The notes under the pieces were generated by a model. It saw only the letters and a list, made by a program, of their open reading frames with translations. It did not search any database and was not told the origin of the DNA. The position numbers were made by a program, and so were the translations under genes. A stretch of 42,742 nucleotides of DNA from DAOQAU01 sp964640325 (GTDB lineage Bacteria > Cyanobacteriota > Vampirovibrionia > Gastranaerophilales > Gastranaerophilaceae), in contig CAZXID010000017.1 in assembly GCA_964640325.1 (NCBI GenBank), positions 1 through 42,742 on the forward strand, written 5' to 3'. Below are positions 40,400-42,742 of the stretch, one piece after another; within the stretch, counting starts at the first letter, position 1; every line of letters begins with the position of its first letter.

Positions 40400-41982
40400 T
40401 TAAGGGGTTTTATGCCTAACATCGTAAAAGTAGGCGCGTTTTTAATTTTGCTACCGCTTGATTCATTATAAAAAGATACATTTCCAGAGCAAACAGGAAT
40501 TTTTAATTCTTCGCAGGCTTTTTTGATTGCTAAAATCGTTTGTTTAAATTCATACATTGTAGGAGGGATTTCAGGATTTGTGAAGTTAAGACAGTCGGTT
40601 ATTCCTGACGGTTTATAACCTTTTTCTTCAAGCGATTTTGACTGCGTCAAAATCGCTTGATAAACTTCTTCAAACGGATTATTTTCTATTACAATAGAAA
40701 AAGTTAAGACGCCAAGAAAACAGTTTTCTTCATAAATCCAAAGGGCGTTAAATTGTGGATTATCAGAAGGTTGAAATTGTGTTCTGGTACCGACTGTGTG
40801 GTCGTATTGCTCGTAAATAGGTGAATAATTAAACTTTTGTGTCATCCCGAACTTGTTTCGGGATCTATTCAACTTGCTACGTTGATAAGATGCTGAAACA
40901 AGTTCAGCATGACGTGTAGGCGGGGTTACAAGTAAATCAGTTGGAATTGAAGCTAATGTTTTAGCATTATTTTTCACAATATATCTATTTTCTTCAATTA
41001 CTTTGCCGAATATTGAATATTCAAGTTCATATTTATTTAAAATTTTGTTTATTTCAGGTATATTTTTTTCTTCAACAACAAAAAGCATTCTTTCTTGGGT
41101 TTCTGATAACATTATTTCAAAATCTTGTATGGATTTGTCACCCAAGTGAATTTTATCAAGATTAATTTCAACTCCGCAACCGCTTTTGTAAGCCACTTCG
41201 CTTGTTGAAGATAAAATTCCTGCAGCACCACAATCTTGACAAGCAGCGACAAGGTTTTTTGAGAAAATATTAAGGCAAGCTTCAATAAGTTTCTTTTTGA
41301 CGAAAGGGTTTGCAATTTGTATTGAAAGTTTGTCTGATTTTTTTTCGTCGGAAAGTTTTTTAGATGCAAAAGCCGCCCCACCCATTCCGTCTTTCATGGT
41401 AGCAGAGCCTACCAGCATTAATTTTAAGCCAGGGTAAGCCAAGTTTGAAGTCAAGACTTCATTTGCTTTGGCAATCCCTATTGCGGTAACGTTAACAAGC
41501 GGATTTTGTTCAAAACAATCATCAAATAAAACTTCTGTCGAAATATTGGGGACCCCTATTGAATTTCCATAAACAGAGATACCTTTTACGACTCCGTCAA
41601 TAATCCTATTACATTTACCCCCAAATTTTAAAGAATTGCAAAGCGCAATAGGACGGGCATTCATTGCAAGAATATCTCTTATTATTCCGCCGATTCCTGT
41701 GGCAGCCCCATTAAACGGTTCGACCGCACAGGGGTGATTGTGCGATTCCATTTTAAAAAGAATTACATGATTTCCAATTTTAATTCCGCCTGCGTTTTCA
41801 TAAGGAAATACGGCATTTTTTCTTGGCAACAATTTTAATAATTCTTTTGAGTGTTTGTAGGAACAGTGTTCGGAATAAGTTGCAGAAAAAAGATGCAGCT
41901 CAAAGTCGTTCGGTTCCCTTTTAAGTTCCGATTTTATTTTATTATATTCATTTTCGGTTAATTTAAATTTCTTATATTTCAT
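40396..41982 (-). CDS. purL: phosphoribosylformylglycinamidine synthase PurL, apparently short at the C-terminus
   Basis: About 528 residues. ATP-dependent amidation step of purine synthesis, working with PurQ and PurS. Motifs: 'SATYSEHCSYKHS', 'MESHNHPCAVEPFNGAATG', 'GGIIRDILAMNARP', 'AACQDCGAAGIL', 'SETQERMLFVV' and 'YDHTVGTRT'. Small-type PurLs that I know run to about 600 (Thermotoga) or 740 (Bacillus) residues and continue well past 'GNVSFYNE'. This one stops about 20 residues after it, so part of the last AIR-synthase-like domain seems missing. Residues about 356-381 are an inserted palindromic repeat. Start: the ATG at 41982 overlaps purQ by 11 bp; the frame extends upstream to 42033. 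Confidence 0.88.
   Translation of the reverse strand: MKYKKFKLTENEYNKIKSELKREPNDFELHLFSATYSEHCSYKHSKELLKLLPRKNAVFPYENAGGIKIGNHVILFKMESHNHPCAVEPFNGAATGIGGIIRDILAMNARPIALCNSLKFGGKCNRIIDGVVKGISVYGNSIGVPNISTEVLFDDCFEQNPLVNVTAIGIAKANEVLTSNLAYPGLKLMLVGSATMKDGMGGAAFASKKLSDEKKSDKLSIQIANPFVKKKLIEACLNIFSKNLVAACQDCGAAGILSSTSEVAYKSGCGVEINLDKIHLGDKSIQDFEIMLSETQERMLFVVEEKNIPEINKILNKYELEYSIFGKVIEENRYIVKNNAKTLASIPTDLLVTPPTRHAELVSASYQRSKLNRSRNKFGMTQKFNYSPIYEQYDHTVGTRTQFQPSDNPQFNALWIYEENCFLGVLTFSIVIENNPFEEVYQAILTQSKSLEEKGYKPSGITDCLNFTNPEIPPTMYEFKQTILAIKKACEELKIPVCSGNVSFYNESSGSKIKNAPTFTMLGIKPLN
40841..40915. repeat. double palindromic repeat in frame within purL
   Basis: GTCATCCCGAACTTGTTTCG followed by GGATCT, about 22 bp, then AGATGCTGAAACAAGTTCAG followed by CATGACG. 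Two head-to-head copies of the dispersed palindrome make a 75-bp inverted repeat. On the purL strand it reads 'RHAELVSASYQRSKLNRS' and then 'RNKFGMTQ', with no stop. Confidence 0.9.
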
Positions 41983-42574
41983 TTTGAATAAATTTAAAAA
42001 CCTTTCTGCCGTCTGTAAGCCCCAATTCTTCATAAATAGCCCGCTCGGGGTGGGGCATCATGCCCATTATTTTATTTTTCTTATCATAAATTCCTGCGAT
42101 AGAAAAATCAGAGCCGTTTTGGTTGTTTTGGTAAGTCATTATAATTTGGGTTTTGTCTATATTTTTACAGGTGTAATTTCCTTGATGATGCGCTATGGGA
42201 AGCGAAATTAATTCATTTTGAAAATTAATTTTTGAAACTTTTGAAATAAAATTAATATTTTTATTATCAATTAACGCACCCGGCAAAAGTTTTGCCTCAC
42301 ACAGGATTTGAAACCCGTTACATATTCCTAAAATCATAGTTTTTCCCATGGGAAGTGATTTTACTGCGGGAGATAATTTTGCAATTCTGCCCGATGAAAT
42401 GTAATCTCCGTAGGAAAATCCGCCCGGAAGAATTATTAAATCATATTTTTTTTGAACTTTTTCTTTGAACCAAATAAATTCATTATTCCAGCCTAAAAAA
42501 TCGCAAGCGCGTTTTGTGTCATACTCGCAGTTTGTCCCCAAAAATACAATTATTCCGACTTTAAGTTTACTCAT
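41972..42574 (-). CDS. purQ: phosphoribosylformylglycinamidine synthase glutaminase subunit
   Basis: 200 residues, slightly shorter than usual. Class I glutamine amidotransferase releasing ammonia for PurL. N-terminal 'KVGIIVFLGTNCEYDT', 'LPGGFSYGDYISSGRIA', nucleophile Cys85 in 'ILGICNGFQIL', and His175/Glu177 in 'MMPHPERAIY'. The ATG overlaps the purS stop, and its own stop overlaps the purL start by 11 bp, so all three are coupled. The intact glutaminase argues that the purL product next to it is still used. Confidence 0.95.
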   Translation of the reverse strand: MSKLKVGIIVFLGTNCEYDTKRACDFLGWNNEFIWFKEKVQKKYDLIILPGGFSYGDYISSGRIAKLSPAVKSLPMGKTMILGICNGFQILCEAKLLPGALIDNKNINFISKVSKINFQNELISLPIAHHQGNYTCKNIDKTQIIMTYQNNQNGSDFSIAGIYDKKNKIMGMMPHPERAIYEELGLTDGRKVFKFIQNEI

Positions 42575-42742
42575 CTATTTCTTCTAAAGATTTGATTTCA
42601 TAAGTTTCAATAACTTCATTTGATAAAATATCTTGAGCGATTTTATCTATGAATTTAAGTGCTTCAACCTGATTTTTAGCACAAAAACTTATTTGATACC
42701 AGTTTCCTACGGCGCATTGAAGATCATGAAGCTCAACAATAG
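42567..42742 (-). CDS. purS: PurS subunit (C-terminal part, cut by the window edge)
   Basis: Partial: the last 57 or so residues, open at the window edge. The ending 'IAQDILSNEVIETYEIKSLE' matches the usual PurS C-terminus (…NPVIEDYEIE). PurS bridges PurQ and PurL in Gram-positive-type FGAM synthases. The stop TAA overlaps the purQ ATG. The upstream part 'GNWYQISFCAKNQVEALKFI' corresponds to the second beta-alpha unit. The start lies outside the window. Confidence 0.8.
   Translation of the reverse strand, partial: IVELHDLQCAVGNWYQISFCAKNQVEALKFIDKIAQDILSNEVIETYEIKSLEEIDE

Overview
The window is AT-rich, uses the standard code and is densely packed with short operons on both strands. The gene mix points to an anaerobic, fermentative bacterium: HydF (maturation of [FeFe] hydrogenase), aspartase, a homotetrameric GltA/NfnB-type flavoprotein, a FliI/YscN-type ATPase, a PgpH-type HD phosphodiesterase, proBA, thrB and purSQL. 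Several proteins of unknown function start with a short tag such as MKISFNAFNNSFY or MQVSAINYNVYNKYNYNPF, followed by a small '(L/I)xF(S/K)G' or 'TFGS' motif. I associate this style with gut Vampirovibrionia/Melainabacteria (Gastranaerophilales). That assignment is an inference from memory; no 16S gene or marker search supports it here.

Layout. 40-3330 (minus): a tightly coupled run of a PQ-loop membrane protein, a secreted NTF2-like protein, lspA, an rluD-type pseudouridine synthase and a small membrane/coiled-coil protein. 3334-3762: repeat-rich spacer. 3763-5386 (minus): fliI-like ATPase and a lone HicB-like protein. 5564-8006 (plus): thrB and a large predicted beta-solenoid. 8009-11073 (minus): pgpH-ybeY-dgkA. 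11374-15214 (plus): two lineage proteins, then proB-proA, with proB probably leaderless. 15218-17497 (minus): a phosphohexomutase-like enzyme. 17671-19709 (plus): a tagged hypothetical and two PlsC acyltransferases. 20375-22943 (plus): ssb, then a DUF1537 sugar-acid kinase and a PdxA-family dehydrogenase. 23311-25909 (minus): hydF-aspA.

26000-30000 is the unusual part. Three intact tRNA genes (Ile-GAT, Leu-TAG, Ala-GGC) lie among broken tRNA pieces and hairpin elements. Four hairpins share the flanks CTCTGCCGA and GAGAG, with a fully replaced but still self-complementary stem and a 5-nt loop (three clear, one decayed). Two of them sit in perfectly identical 176-bp direct repeats that bracket a single glutamate-synthase-like gene. 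Each 176-bp copy also holds two oppositely oriented tRNA-Ile anticodon-arm relics and a terminator copied from behind tRNA-Ile. I regard this tRNA-derived hairpin family and the gene it brackets as the best candidate for an undescribed system.

30019-42742: a DUF318 permease, lpdA, a secreted GxSxG protein (probably leaderless), a small lipoprotein candidate, a Pro/Gln-rich HEAT-like protein, a NarL-type response regulator, a two-domain PLD protein with a terminator-like hairpin in its 5' coding region, a DnaQ-like exonuclease, and purS(partial)-purQ-purL. PurL carries an in-frame palindromic repeat encoding HAELVSAS and ends earlier than the family normally does.
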